Positions 27,382-36,553 of a stretch of 64,000 nucleotides of DNA are shown here, piece by piece (position 1 is the first letter of the stretch; each line of letters starts with the position of its first letter). Below the pieces are notes generated by a model that had not been told where the DNA came from, did no database searches, and worked only from the letters and a program-made list of their open reading frames with translations. Source of the DNA: Paenalcaligenes hominis (GTDB lineage: Bacteria; Pseudomonadota; Gammaproteobacteria; Burkholderiales; Burkholderiaceae_B); assembly GCF_011927625.1 (NCBI RefSeq), contig NZ_JAATIZ010000006.1, positions 62,001 to 126,000 of the forward strand, written 5' to 3'. A program made the translations under genes and the position numbers.

Positions 27382-27807
27382 TTAAATATTGGCGTAACGA
27401 TGAATCAGCTCAATATACCGTTCGTTATCTAAGGGCTTATTGAGTCGTTGTGCTTCCCAGATGATTTCTCCGAGCGCATCCATAATGCGATGCGTGGCCT
27501 CATGGGGATCCAAAGTGGCCACTAGGCGGTCATAGGCCTGCTTGATGCCAGGCGGCTGGTCAATAGAGAGCTGCTCTTGGATAGCCAAGTGCATAGAAAG
27601 ATGCAAAAAAGGATTAGTTTGGCCTTTTTCTACGCTGAATTCATGGTGCGTGGCCTCTGGGGAGGCTAGCAAATCATGGTATTCAGGGTGCTGTTGAACT
27701 AAATTAACTGCCATGTTCTCTAATGGGCTTAAGAGTTGCTTTTGGCGGTATTTACTCCAAGCTTCAATGAAAAACTGGCGTACTTGGTCTCGGGAAGGGT
27801 TAAACAT
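27382..27807 (-). CDS. DUF1841 family protein
   Basis: A 141-residue soluble protein that I recognise as DUF1841 from MFNPSRDQVRQFFIEAW, NPFLHLSMHLAIQEQ and the C-terminal HRIMDALGEIIWEAQR. It has no known function. The conserved histidines (HLSMHLAI and the HEATHRIMD segment) could bind a metal, but that is only a guess. It is the first gene of the minus-strand operon with the MoxR ATPase, VWA protein and peptidase, and is divergent from icd. Confidence 0.8.
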   Translation of the reverse strand: MFNPSRDQVRQFFIEAWSKYRQKQLLSPLENMAVNLVQQHPEYHDLLASPEATHHEFSVEKGQTNPFLHLSMHLAIQEQLSIDQPPGIKQAYDRLVATLDPHEATHRIMDALGEIIWEAQRLNKPLDNERYIELIHRYANI

Positions 27808-27956
27808 ACGATGTCCACAAGCAAAAAGAGTTCATAGTGTAATGCTAGAGCCTTAAACAGATTTTGTCTTGTTTGGCTTAACGTTGGATAGGGTTTTTAG
27901 TTAAAGCCATTGATTTTGGCTAGCTAATGAAAAAAAGCCGCGCTATTTTTCGTCAT

Positions 27957-27986
27957 TTGAGGCGTTTTAGGCTAAACTCTTATATA
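27957..27986 (+). promoter_or_regulatory. Candidate sigma-70 promoter of icd
   Basis: TTGAGG (27957-27962) and TATATA (27981-27986) with an 18-nt spacer, about 60 bp before the icd ATG. The match is moderate. The 242 bp between the DUF1841 and icd starts contain no recognisable gene; an upstream in-frame ATG at 27927 lies ahead of this promoter and is not used. Confidence 0.45.
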
Positions 27987-28049
27987 AGACTAACGACTCA
28001 GATAAAGCAGCCTTGCTTTATCTTCCCTGTTCAAACTACTGGAGCATCC

Positions 28050-29306
28050 ATGTCTTATCAGCATATTAAAGTCCCTGCTCAGGGCGAAAAAATTACGGTC
28101 AATGCCGATTTCTCATTGAATGTACCCAACCAGCCTGTCATTCCTTACATCGAAGGCGATGGGATTGGTGTAGATATTTCTCCCGTTATGATCAACGTCG
28201 TGGATGCGGCAGTTGAGAAAGCCTACGGCGGCGAGAAAAAAATTCACTGGATGGAAGTTTTTGCAGGTGAAAAATCCACTCAGGTATATGGTCCCGACGT
28301 CTGGTTGCCCGAAGAAACCCTAGACGCCGTTAAAGACTATGTGGTGTCAATTAAAGGTCCTTTGACCACACCTGTAGGTGGTGGTATTCGTTCATTGAAC
28401 GTTGCCTTGCGTCAGCAGCTAGATTTATACGTGTGTTTGCGTCCTGTACGTTACTTCTCTGGTGTGCCTTCCCCTGTGAAAGAGCCCGAGAAAACAGACA
28501 TGGCTATTTTCCGTGAAAACTCAGAAGACATTTACGCGGGTATCGAATTCGAAGCCGAGTCTGCTAATGCCAAAAAACTGATCGAGTTTTTACAAAATGA
28601 GCTAGGTGTTACTCAAATTCGCTTCCCTAATACGTCCGGTATTGGTGTAAAACCCGTATCCAAAGAGGGTACCCAGCGCTTGGTGCGTAAAGCGATCCAG
28701 TACGCTATTGATAACGACAAGCCTTCTGTGACTATCGTACACAAAGGCAACATCATGAAATTTACCGAAGGTGGTTTCCGTGATTGGAGCTACGAGCTTG
28801 CCATGAATGAATTTGGTGGCGAACTCATCGACGGCGGCCCATGGTGCAAAATCAAAAACCCTAAAAACGGCAAAGACATCATCATCAAGGACTCCATTGC
28901 AGATGCGTTCTTGCAGCAAATCTTATTGCGTCCTGCCGAGTACAGCGTGATTGCTACACTGAACCTTAACGGCGACTACGTCTCCGATGCGCTAGCGGCT
29001 CAGGTAGGTGGTATTGGTATTGCTCCTGGTGCGAATATCTCTGATTCCGTTGCTGTATTCGAGGCCACCCACGGTACGGCTCCTAAATATGCAGGTAAAG
29101 ACTACGTGAACCCCGGTTCTTTAATCCTTTCTGCTGAAATGATGCTACGCCACATGGGCTGGACCGAAGCTGCTGACCTCATCATCAGTAGCATGGAAAA
29201 AGCTATTCAATCCAAGAAAGTCACTTATGACTTTGCTCGTCTCATGGAAGGAGCCACTCAGGTTTCTTGCTCAGACTTCGGTAAAGTCATGATCGAAAAC
29301 ATGTAA
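28050..29306 (+). CDS. icd: NADP-dependent isocitrate dehydrogenase
   Basis: Icd (418 residues from this start) oxidises isocitrate to 2-oxoglutarate in the TCA cycle. [13 protein letters not shown] binds the nucleotide region, and [10 protein letters not shown] carries Ser115, the counterpart of the serine phosphorylated by AceK in E. coli. [14 protein letters not shown] and [10 protein letters not shown] are conserved. The frame is open 41 codons upstream, but the ATG at 28050 has a GGAGC site and gives the normal N-terminus. The terminator lies just after the stop, inside the end of the opposing glycosyltransferase gene. Confidence 0.97.
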   Translation: MSYQHIKVPAQGEKITVNADFSLNVPNQPVIPYIEGDGIGVDISPVMINVVDAAVEKAYGGEKKIHWMEVFAGEKSTQVYGPDVWLPEETLDAVKDYVVSIKGPLTTPVGGGIRSLNVALRQQLDLYVCLRPVRYFSGVPSPVKEPEKTDMAIFRENSEDIYAGIEFEAESANAKKLIEFLQNELGVTQIRFPNTSGIGVKPVSKEGTQRLVRKAIQYAIDNDKPSVTIVHKGNIMKFTEGGFRDWSYELAMNEFGGELIDGGPWCKIKNPKNGKDIIIKDSIADAFLQQILLRPAEYSVIATLNLNGDYVSDALAAQVGGIGIAPGANISDSVAVFEATHGTAPKYAGKDYVNPGSLILSAEMMLRHMGWTEAADLIISSMEKAIQSKKVTYDFARLMEGATQVSCSDFGKVMIENM

Positions 29307-29313
29307 TTATTTA

Positions 29314-30309
29314 CTAAGCCAATCTAAAACCCGCTTGATGCGTCAAGCGGGTTTTTTGTTGCTGTAAAAGGCGCAAACTTGCATTCATGACGTGATGATG
29401 CGAAATAGACGACACAGGCCCGTTAGTTGGACTAAGGCTTTGGCTTTGAGAATGCGCATGAAACCATTCTGGATTGGATTCTTTATAAAGACCAATAAAT
29501 GGCTTGGTTAAACATTGACTGACATGTGAAGGGCCGCAGTCATTGGCTATGGTTAATAAACTGTTTTCAACAAGCGTAATAAGCGCTGATAAACTTAAAT
29601 TTTCTTGGATACTAAAGTTGAGCGCGGCAGAAGGCTGCTGTAATAAAAAAGCTTTTTCTTTTGCCTCATTTTGCCCTAGCACAAAATGAAAATGCAAACT
29701 CGGGTATGTTTTTTGTAGCTGTTGAGCGCACGTAAAAAATTGATGAATCCCCCATTTTTTATGCTCACCACCCCCCGCGCCCGGCATTAAACACACGCTG
29801 TTTTCAGGGCTAGTGGGCTCAGCAAGATCCAGCAATGCCTCGCGTAAGTAATAATGGGGTTCCAAGGGTGCTTGACTGTACGCCAATAAGGGGGCTAAGT
29901 GCGCAATGGCGCGGTATTGGGTTAGATGGCAAGGCACATGCACATCGAATAAGCTATTCAAAAAACCAGATCGTAAGTCCAAGCCAATGGTCGTAGGGAT
30001 ACCATTGAACCATTTAAATAGCGGTGCGCTGTCCATACTAGGACGCATACAGTAGAGTAAAGAGGTGTTTTTGGGAATACGCTGCCAGGTTTTCACAAAG
30101 CTTTGGGTCTCGTAATGAAGGTCAACCCATGGAATCTGAGCGTAAAAAGTACGTAAGTTATTATCTGAGAAAAGCGTTAGATGTGCCGAGTTTAAGTATT
30201 TTTTAACAAAATAAATGGCGGGTAAATTAACAATATTTGCCCCAAAAAAACGGCGGGCGCGCAATAAAACGACTGACGTATTCTTAACTAAAAGGGGGCC
30301 AGCGCTCAT
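29314..30309 (-). CDS. Glycosyltransferase family 9 (heptosyltransferase-like)
   Basis: A 331-residue protein with the GT9 layout: an N-terminal half beginning VVLLRARRFFGANIVNLPAIYFVKKYL, a C-terminal half with VCLMPGAGGGEHKKWG (donor-binding segment) near residue 185, and TIANDCGPSHVSQCLTKPFIGLY near residue 270, the ADP-heptose-type motif. It likely adds a sugar to lipopolysaccharide core or a related glycan. It stands alone, convergent with icd, and no other LPS genes are near. Its last codons overlap the icd terminator. The acceptor is unknown. Confidence 0.82.
   Translation of the reverse strand: MSAGPLLVKNTSVVLLRARRFFGANIVNLPAIYFVKKYLNSAHLTLFSDNNLRTFYAQIPWVDLHYETQSFVKTWQRIPKNTSLLYCMRPSMDSAPLFKWFNGIPTTIGLDLRSGFLNSLFDVHVPCHLTQYRAIAHLAPLLAYSQAPLEPHYYLREALLDLAEPTSPENSVCLMPGAGGGEHKKWGIHQFFTCAQQLQKTYPSLHFHFVLGQNEAKEKAFLLQQPSAALNFSIQENLSLSALITLVENSLLTIANDCGPSHVSQCLTKPFIGLYKESNPEWFHAHSQSQSLSPTNGPVSSISHHHVMNASLRLLQQQKTRLTHQAGFRLA
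29327..29357 (+). terminator. Terminator of icd, inside the 3' end of the glycosyltransferase gene
   Basis: AAACCCGCTTGA (29327-29338) pairs with TCAAGCGGGTTT (29343-29354) over 12 bp with loop TGCG, followed by TTT. It starts 20 bp after the icd stop and lies wholly within the coding sequence for the C-terminus of the convergent glycosyltransferase. Confidence 0.9.
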
Positions 30310-30401
30310 GTGTTTGCTCGTGGTTTAAAAGCAAAAATTGTAAAGGGGTTTAAGCGGTAGTGCAATTATTAATGCTGTGGTCTTAGCGTTTTTACCTACC
30401 C

Positions 30402-30437
30402 AAAAAAACCGGCTCGTCCTAATAAGGAGAGAGCCGG
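30402..30437 (-). terminator. Terminator of the succinyl-CoA:acetate CoA-transferase gene
   Basis: CCGGCTC (30409-30415) pairs with GAGCCGG (30431-30437), with an inner TCCT/AGGA pairing around an AATA loop. The A-run at 30402-30408 becomes a seven-T tract on the minus strand. It lies 37 bp past the stop of the minus-strand transferase gene. Confidence 0.85.
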
Positions 30438-30473
30438 AAAACAAACGACAGGTACTACAGGTACTTCAAAAAA

Positions 30474-31988
30474 CTACAACGAATAGGCAGCTTGAGTAAG
30501 ACGCATATCACCGGTTTCTTCAAACCGTTGGTGCCAGCGTAATGCTTCTTCTAGTAAATGAGGGGTATGGCCCCCACGTTGGCAAGCGCGTTCAAAATAA
30601 TCCAATAAAGCGGCTTGGTAATCGGGGTGTACACATTGCTCAATAATGCATCGGGCGCGTTCCCGGGGCGCTAAGCCACGTAAGTCAGCTAAGCCTTGCT
30701 CTGTGACGACGATATCTACATCGTGCTCACAATGATCCACATGAGACACCATAGGGACAACTCGACTAATCGCTCCCCCTTTGGCTAATGATTTGGTCAC
30801 GAAAATAGAAAGATGGGCGTTTCGTGCAAAGTCGCCTGAGCCGCCAATGCCATTCATCATCTTCGTACCACTGACATGAGTGGAGTTTACGTTGCCATAC
30901 AAATCAAATTCCAAAGCGGTGTTGATAGCAATAATGCCAAGCCGCCGTACCAGCTCGGGGTGATTACTGATCTCTTGGGGCCGTAAAACAATGCGGTCGC
31001 GATAACGCTCTAGGTTCGCGAAAAAATGCTCCATCATGGGGGCGGTTAATGTAATAGAAGACGCTGACGCAAAGCGTAACTGTCCTGACTCTAATAAGTG
31101 AAAAGCACTGTCTTGTAATACCTCTGAATACATTTCCAGTTCGTTAAAGTCAGATTCTACTAACCCTTGTGTCACGGCGTTCGCAATACTGCCTATACCC
31201 ACTTGCAGGGGAAGTAATGAGGCACTGAGCCGTCCATTAGCCACCTCTTGCTCTAAAAAGCGCACGATGTGACCTGCAATACGCTGGGTTTCCGTATCAG
31301 GAGGGGTTGCAGTGGAAGGGCTATCTAATTGATGGGTTAATACAATAGCAACGATGCGGTCTGGGTCAATGGTAATCGCTGTCTGTCCTAGGCGTTGGTC
31401 AACGGTAGTTAACGCAATGGGCTCACGATGAGGGCGTTGGGCCGGCACGTAAATGTCATGGTAGGTTTCCAACGCTGCAGGCAGAGCGGTATTCAGCTCA
31501 ACAATGATTTGCTTAGCGTGTTGTGCAAAACTAGCCGAGTTCCCTACCGAGGTACTAGGCACAATATGACCCTCTTCAGTGATCGCAACAGCTTCAATCA
31601 CAGCGACGTCAATGGGGGTGCCTGGCTCAGAGCGCAGTTGCTCTGCCATCTCGGATAAATGCATATCATAGAATTGAACTTTACCTGCATTAATATGCTG
31701 GCGCATCACCCCATCCACTTGGAACGGAGAGCGACGTGCTACCGCATGCGTTTGGCTCATCAGCCCGTCACTGTCATTACCCAATGAAGCCCCGGTTAAC
31801 ACAGTAAGATGCAGTGGGCCTTGTGTTGTGGCTTTAGCCGCTAAGGCAACGGGAATAGCTTTACTATCCCCAGCCCGCGTAAAACCACTTAAACCAATTG
31901 TCATGCCAGCACGAATAAAACCCACCGCCTCTTCAGCTGACATGAGTTTGCTGTGTAACTCCTTACGACGTATACGTTCCTGCCACAT
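30474..31988 (-). CDS. Succinyl-CoA:acetate CoA-transferase / acetyl-CoA hydrolase family
   Basis: A 504-residue enzyme from this start. MTIGLSGFTRAGDSKAIP near residue 29 and GIGGSGDFARNAHLSIFVT near residue 385 match the AarC/Ach1 group, which moves CoA between succinyl-CoA and acetate. The VVTEQGLADLRGLAPRERA segment near 427 is also conserved. The frame is open to 32030, but the ATG at 31988 has TAGGAG 5 nt upstream and the normal N-terminus. It is divergent from a LysR gene, presumably its regulator. Together with ActP it would let the cell handle acetate without ATP (inference). Confidence 0.88.
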   Translation of the reverse strand: MWQERIRRKELHSKLMSAEEAVGFIRAGMTIGLSGFTRAGDSKAIPVALAAKATTQGPLHLTVLTGASLGNDSDGLMSQTHAVARRSPFQVDGVMRQHINAGKVQFYDMHLSEMAEQLRSEPGTPIDVAVIEAVAITEEGHIVPSTSVGNSASFAQHAKQIIVELNTALPAALETYHDIYVPAQRPHREPIALTTVDQRLGQTAITIDPDRIVAIVLTHQLDSPSTATPPDTETQRIAGHIVRFLEQEVANGRLSASLLPLQVGIGSIANAVTQGLVESDFNELEMYSEVLQDSAFHLLESGQLRFASASSITLTAPMMEHFFANLERYRDRIVLRPQEISNHPELVRRLGIIAINTALEFDLYGNVNSTHVSGTKMMNGIGGSGDFARNAHLSIFVTKSLAKGGAISRVVPMVSHVDHCEHDVDIVVTEQGLADLRGLAPRERARCIIEQCVHPDYQAALLDYFERACQRGGHTPHLLEEALRWHQRFEETGDMRLTQAAYSL

Positions 31989-32083
31989 AGTTGCTCCTAA
32001 TCTGTTGTTTTTGTATGCAGAACTGAGCATATCATTGCAATTATGAATAAAATCTATCAGATAAATTCATATTAGGAATGGGC

Positions 32084-33013
32084 ATGTTAAATGTAATGGC
32101 CTTACGGTATTTTGTTGAAACGGTGCGCTTAGGTAGTTTCACCGCTGCGGCTCAATCCCTAGGGGTCGGGCAGTCCACGGTTAGCAAAATGGTACGTACC
32201 CTAGAGGATCAAGTAGGCGAACTACTGATTGTGCGTAACAGCAAACCCTTATTACTTAGCGATGTAGGTCAGGTGTTGTTCGAAAAAGGTGGGCAGTTGT
32301 TGCAGGACCTCGGCCACCTGCAGCAAGAGGTGCACCATATTCAAGCCTTAACCAAAGGGCATTTAAGAATCGGTCTGCCGCCCATGATTAATTTGCTTTT
32401 TACGTCTGCCCTAAAAGAATTTAGAGAACGTTACCCCACTATTCATTTGCAAATTATCGAGCAGCCAGGTCCAGCCATCGAGCAATTAGTGGCGTCTGGG
32501 CAGTTAGATTTGGGGTTTAGTATTGCACCGATTGATCCCGATTTGCCTTTACAAACGAATCGAGTGATTAGTTATCCCATTTATGCATTAGGGCGTGCAG
32601 AACAATTACCCCGCAGCCAAGCCCCCATCCGCTTGCAGCAGTTAGTCAACAAGCCTTTGCTCTTTTTAAATGATGAGTTTGGCTTAACACGACTTTTGCG
32701 ACGCCATCTACTTCAAGAGCCAGTGCAGCCGCGTATTTATGCCCAAAGCAGTCAGGGTGATTGGTTAATTTCGATGGCACAAGCTGGCCTAGGCGTGGCC
32801 GTTTTACCGCAACCCTTTTGTCAGCGCCTGCCAGACGAGTTAAGTTACCGCGTTATTGAACAAACGACGCCGTTACAGTGGGAGGTTGTCGTGCTTTGGA
32901 ACGGGCGTTATTTATCCCAGGCAGCTAAAGCCTGGTTAGAGTGTTGCGCTTTAGTACAGCCCGAACAAGATTGGCACGAATTGCTGCAACAAATTAGTCA
33001 AATTGGCCTTTAA
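32084..33013 (+). CDS. LysR-family transcriptional regulator next to the CoA-transferase
   Basis: A 309-residue LysR protein. The N-terminal winged helix (MALRYFVETVRLGSFTAAAQSLGVGQSTVSKMVRTLE) is clear, followed by the co-inducer domain from about residue 90, with LRIGLPPMINLLF of the CatM/CynR type. Starts at 32078, 32084 and 32096 are in frame; 32084 is chosen because AGGA sits 6 nt before it and directly abuts 32078. It is divergent from the CoA-transferase gene with about 95 bp between starts and probably regulates it. Confidence 0.86.
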   Translation: MLNVMALRYFVETVRLGSFTAAAQSLGVGQSTVSKMVRTLEDQVGELLIVRNSKPLLLSDVGQVLFEKGGQLLQDLGHLQQEVHHIQALTKGHLRIGLPPMINLLFTSALKEFRERYPTIHLQIIEQPGPAIEQLVASGQLDLGFSIAPIDPDLPLQTNRVISYPIYALGRAEQLPRSQAPIRLQQLVNKPLLFLNDEFGLTRLLRRHLLQEPVQPRIYAQSSQGDWLISMAQAGLGVAVLPQPFCQRLPDELSYRVIEQTTPLQWEVVVLWNGRYLSQAAKAWLECCALVQPEQDWHELLQQISQIGL

Positions 33014-33136
33014 GTGGCTAAAGCCACTGCATAAAGTACCCCAAACACGTAGGTCCGTGGTAAACCTATAAAAGGTAGCCGCACTGTGCATGAGCTACTG
33101 ATACTGACCAACAAAAAATAATTGAAGGAGAATCTG

Positions 33137-33487
33137 ATGACGATCAAACGTCACGAAGGCTTGGCCGTATTTAGCTCAGTGGTAGAGCATGCTGGCCTAG
33201 TGTATGTATCAGGCTTGGTACCCAAAGATCGCACGCTAGATGTTGGCGGGCAGGCCAAAGATATTTTTAATCAAATTGATGCAAACTTGGCTAAAGCAGG
33301 CATTGATAAAACGCGTTTACTTAAAGCAGAGATCTGGTTAAAACAAATAGAGCGTGATTTTGCTGCAATGAACGCAGCATGGCTTGATTGGGTAGACCCT
33401 GATCACTTGCCCGTACGTGTGACTAGCGAAGCAAACTTGGCTAGCCCTGACATTTTGATTGAAATCATGGTCACAGCGGCCAAGTAG
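33137..33487 (+). CDS. RidA/YjgF-family protein
   Basis: A 116-residue protein of the RidA family. Arg94 (PVRVTSEAN) corresponds to the catalytic arginine and Glu109 (ILIEI) to the conserved acid of RidA; a small soluble trimer is expected. RidA proper hydrolyses reactive enamine/imine intermediates; this one is a divergent subgroup and its substrate is unknown. The frame is open to a TTG at 33122, but the ATG at 33137 has GGAG 6 nt upstream. It may be transcribed alone, ending at the terminator within the opposing LysR gene. Confidence 0.85.
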   Translation: MTIKRHEGLAVFSSVVEHAGLVYVSGLVPKDRTLDVGGQAKDIFNQIDANLAKAGIDKTRLLKAEIWLKQIERDFAAMNAAWLDWVDPDHLPVRVTSEANLASPDILIEIMVTAAK

Positions 33488-33506
33488 TACCCCTTTTAGG
33501 GGTGAA

Positions 33507-34463
33507 TTAGCCAGCATTATTTGCTGGCTTTTTTATATTTTGCATGGCTGTAGTGATGGCCTCAAAAATGGGGCTTTGTTCAAATGAAGTGGATCCAGCC
33601 ATATTTATATAAGCTAGCGGCAAATAGTTTCCAAGAGGCTTCACAGCAATACTAGAAAAAATAGAATGATTTTGTAAATGAAGCGCGCAGGTGGCAGTCA
33701 AAATAGTAAAAGCTAAATTATGGCTAATTAAGCTAAAAGCCGTGTAAAGATCATCTACGACATGGAAATGCTGAATCTTAAATAAGTCAGTAATGCGTTT
33801 AGTGATTTGACTGTGGTGCGATAAAGTGGGGTTATCAAACAAAATAAAAGGCAGGTTATTGATCACGTTAGATAGGTGCTCAATCGGGCTGTGTAATAAA
33901 GCATGGGATTGGTGACAAAGCAAAATCATCTCATCTTCATACAAAGGTAAAGCACGTATTGCCTTGTCTTCACTTGGGTCTACAGAGTAAAAAAAGGCCA
34001 AGTCTAAACATGAATGACTTACTAATGTTTTTAACACCAGAGAAGGCTGGGTGACGATTTTCAACCCATGTTCTGTGGTGTCGGTAGTTAGCACCTTATA
34101 AAGTCTAGGCAAAACATAAGGCAGCAACCAACCATCAATGCCAATGCGCAAACGCTGCGAGTCATTAATGACTTCCGTGAAGGTCTGCATGGCATTGCCG
34201 TTATCTTGATTAAGAACAGTGGTGGCATCTTCCATTGATTGCAATAACTGAACAGCATAAGGCAAGAAATACCCGCCTTTGGTAGTAAGTTGTACCCCTT
34301 CCCAATTTCGTTCAAACAACGTAAAGCCCAGTGTTTGTTCAAGCTTTTTTATCTTAGTGCTTAGCGCTGGCTGTGTAATATGCAGTGATTCAGCCGCTTT
34401 GGAAATACTTTTTAAAGCCACAATTTCCAAGAAAAAACGTAATTCTCTCAGACCGATAATCAT
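33507..34463 (-). CDS. LysR-family transcriptional regulator of the hydrolase/MFS unit
   Basis: A 318-residue LysR regulator with helix-turn-helix at residues 1-60 (LRELRFFLEIVALKSISKAAESLHITQPALSTKIKKLE) and a C-terminal sensor domain. It is divergent from the cysteine hydrolase gene at 34599 with 135 bp between starts, so it likely controls that gene and the MFS transporter. The region is AT-richer than the neighbours. Its last codons lie in the terminator hairpin that ends the convergent RidA gene. Confidence 0.88.
   Translation of the reverse strand: MIIGLRELRFFLEIVALKSISKAAESLHITQPALSTKIKKLEQTLGFTLFERNWEGVQLTTKGGYFLPYAVQLLQSMEDATTVLNQDNGNAMQTFTEVINDSQRLRIGIDGWLLPYVLPRLYKVLTTDTTEHGLKIVTQPSLVLKTLVSHSCLDLAFFYSVDPSEDKAIRALPLYEDEMILLCHQSHALLHSPIEHLSNVINNLPFILFDNPTLSHHSQITKRITDLFKIQHFHVVDDLYTAFSLISHNLAFTILTATCALHLQNHSIFSSIAVKPLGNYLPLAYINMAGSTSFEQSPIFEAITTAMQNIKKPANNAG
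33509..33534 (+). terminator. Terminator of the RidA gene, inside the 3' end of the LysR gene
   Basis: AGCCAGCA (33509-33516) pairs with TGCTGGCT (33522-33529), followed by five T residues. It begins 22 bp after the RidA stop and overlaps the last codons and part of the stop of the convergent LysR gene. Confidence 0.85.
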
Positions 34464-34598
34464 AATTAATTTTTCTATAAGTTATTGAAAGATATAGGTA
34501 AAAACACGGGGATATAAAAAAATACTATGCCTTTAATTGCTCAGCCCTATGCTAGGATTTTCTGTGAAAATTCATTCAAAACAATATAGGAGAGAGCA

Positions 34599-35216
34599 AT
34601 GAATCCAACCTCTAGCCCTTGGCACCTACATCCTGAAAAAACGGCGTTATTAGTCATTGATATGCAAAATGATTTTGTCCGAGAAGGAGCCCCCATGGAG
34701 GTTCCCATGGCGAGAACCTATCTACCCAATATGCAGTCAATTGTGGAACAATGCCGCACTATAGGTATTCCCATTATTTACAGCCAACATGTGCTGCATG
34801 AAGCGTGGGATATTTCTCCTTTAGAAACCGCTTATAACCCGAACTTAAAGCAAGGAGGCTTACGTTTAGGTACTTCCGGTGCAGATATAGTAGATGAGTT
34901 AAAACCGTTGGCTCATGATTATATTATCCTCAAACATCGTTACGATGCTTTTCATAATACGCAGCTTGATAATGTGCTCGCTACGGTACGAGGCCTAAGG
35001 CAAGTCGACACGGTCGTTATTATCGGCACCGTTACTAATATTTGTTGTGAGTCGACCGCGCGCAGCGCATTCATGCGTGATTACAAAGTAGTCATGGTCA
35101 GCGATGCAAATGGCGGTTTAGATCAGCCATCGCAAGATGCAACCTTAACGATTATCGAGCGGGTTTTTGGACGTGTGCTGAGCACCGAACAATTACTCCA
35201 AGAGCTAACTCAATAA
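34599..35216 (+). CDS. Cysteine hydrolase of the isochorismatase-like family
   Basis: A 205-residue alpha/beta hydrolase with the family triad: Asp21 (LLVIDMQNDF), Lys112 (IILKHRYDAF) and Cys149 (TVTNICCESTARSAF). The family includes nicotinamidase, N-carbamoylsarcosine amidase, maleamate and biuret hydrolases and isochorismatase; TN-x-CCE-x-TAR is shared by several amidohydrolase subgroups, so hydrolysis of a small amide or ureide is the best guess. It is followed 20 bp later by an MFS transporter and divergent from a LysR regulator, which makes a self-contained uptake-and-hydrolysis unit. Confidence 0.85.
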   Translation: MNPTSSPWHLHPEKTALLVIDMQNDFVREGAPMEVPMARTYLPNMQSIVEQCRTIGIPIIYSQHVLHEAWDISPLETAYNPNLKQGGLRLGTSGADIVDELKPLAHDYIILKHRYDAFHNTQLDNVLATVRGLRQVDTVVIIGTVTNICCESTARSAFMRDYKVVMVSDANGGLDQPSQDATLTIIERVFGRVLSTEQLLQELTQ

Positions 35217-35236
35217 GCTTGGTCGGAGGAGACATC

Positions 35237-36490
35237 ATGTTTCAAAAGCACGCACCGTGGGATAGTCAGTACGAGTGGAAAGCAGTTTTTCTTTTGGCCT
35301 TAGGTTTTGGCCTGGTGGGCTTAGATAGATGGATGATTGGCCCCCTTTATCCACTTATGATGAAAGACCTAAACTTAGACTATCAAGACTTAGGCAATAT
35401 TATGGGAATTTTGGGCTTGGCGTGGGGGGCGTCCTCATTATTTGCTGGACGTTTAGCTGATCGAATTGGACGGCGAAAAGTCTTAATACCTGCCACCATA
35501 CTGTTTTCTCTAATGACAGGCCTAACAGGAGTGGCCACTGGCTTAACGAGCCTATTAATTATTCGTTTTATGATGGGGTTATCAGAAGGGGCATTCGGGC
35601 CAACTAGTGTGGCCTTGACTGCTGAGGCTTCAAAGCCCAGTCGCCGTGGCTTAAATATGGGGATTCAACAAAGCACTTTTGCTTTATTAGGTATAGGTTT
35701 AGGGCCCATTATTGTGACGCAGATGGTGCAGTATTTACCTTCCTGGCATTGGGTATTTGTGATCATGACTTTACCCGGATTAGTATTAGCGTACTTTATG
35801 CATAAGACCATTCGCGAGCCAAAGCACCTTCAGAAAATATCATCTACTCCTGTGGCGCCAGAGCAAAACTCCCCTGTATATACCTACAAAGATCTATTTC
35901 AATACCGAAATATATTAGTCGGTATTGTTTGCATGTGCTGCGTCATGACTTGTGTGTTTATCCTAAGTGCGATGAGCCCAGTGTACTTTACCAACTATTT
36001 GCAGCTTAGTGTTTCTCAGATGGGTTTTGTGACTTCAGGGATTGGTTTTGGTGCATTTGCTGGACAAGTCATTATTCCTGCATTATCGGATCGTTTTGGT
36101 CGTAAAAGTGTTACGGTCATTGCTTTACTGATAGCCGCACTGCTGCTGTATCAATTTATACATACACCTGCTCAGCCATTAACTTTATTTTTGTTATTGT
36201 TTTTCATTGCATTCGGGGCAAACAGCTGCTTATGTATGATTGGTGGCACCATAGCAGTTGAGTCGGTACCTTTGGCCTTAGGTTCTACGGCCGTTGGGTT
36301 AATTATAGGAATAGGGGAAATTTTTGGCGGTGGTGTTGCTCCTATGTTGGCGGGGTGGATCGCACAAAGTTATGGCATCCAATACACCATGTATTTGGCA
36401 TTGGCTGGATTAATAGGGTGCTGTTTCTTTGCATTGTTTTTTAAAGAAACCGCGCCTATTAAAGTTGGCAAACCAGTTGCTGTAGCCTAA
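35237..36490 (+). CDS. MFS transporter, partner of the cysteine hydrolase
   Basis: A 417-residue major-facilitator protein with 12 predicted membrane helices. Motif A between helices 2 and 3 is GRLADRIGRRK at residues 71-81 and is repeated as SDRFGRKSVT in the second half. The style resembles aromatic acid/H+ or metabolite symporters. The frame opens at a TTG (35219), but the ATG at 35237 has GGAGGA 6 nt upstream, so it is preferred. It is co-transcribed with the hydrolase and probably imports its substrate. Confidence 0.88.
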   Translation: MFQKHAPWDSQYEWKAVFLLALGFGLVGLDRWMIGPLYPLMMKDLNLDYQDLGNIMGILGLAWGASSLFAGRLADRIGRRKVLIPATILFSLMTGLTGVATGLTSLLIIRFMMGLSEGAFGPTSVALTAEASKPSRRGLNMGIQQSTFALLGIGLGPIIVTQMVQYLPSWHWVFVIMTLPGLVLAYFMHKTIREPKHLQKISSTPVAPEQNSPVYTYKDLFQYRNILVGIVCMCCVMTCVFILSAMSPVYFTNYLQLSVSQMGFVTSGIGFGAFAGQVIIPALSDRFGRKSVTVIALLIAALLLYQFIHTPAQPLTLFLLLFFIAFGANSCLCMIGGTIAVESVPLALGSTAVGLIIGIGEIFGGGVAPMLAGWIAQSYGIQYTMYLALAGLIGCCFFALFFKETAPIKVGKPVAVA

Positions 36491-36505
36491 TCCCACAGAC
36501 CAAAA

Positions 36506-36536
36506 AAAGCCCCAATGCCTAAAAGCTTGGGGCTTT
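36506..36536. terminator. Bidirectional terminator between the MFS and ATP sulfurylase genes
   Basis: AAAGCCCCAA (36506-36515) pairs with TTGGGGCTTT (36527-36536) over 10 bp. The A-run at 36502-36508 makes a seven-T tract on the minus strand; the plus side has TTTGTTG after the stem. Confidence 0.82.
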
Positions 36537-36553
36537 GTTGTGGAAAGGTAGTT

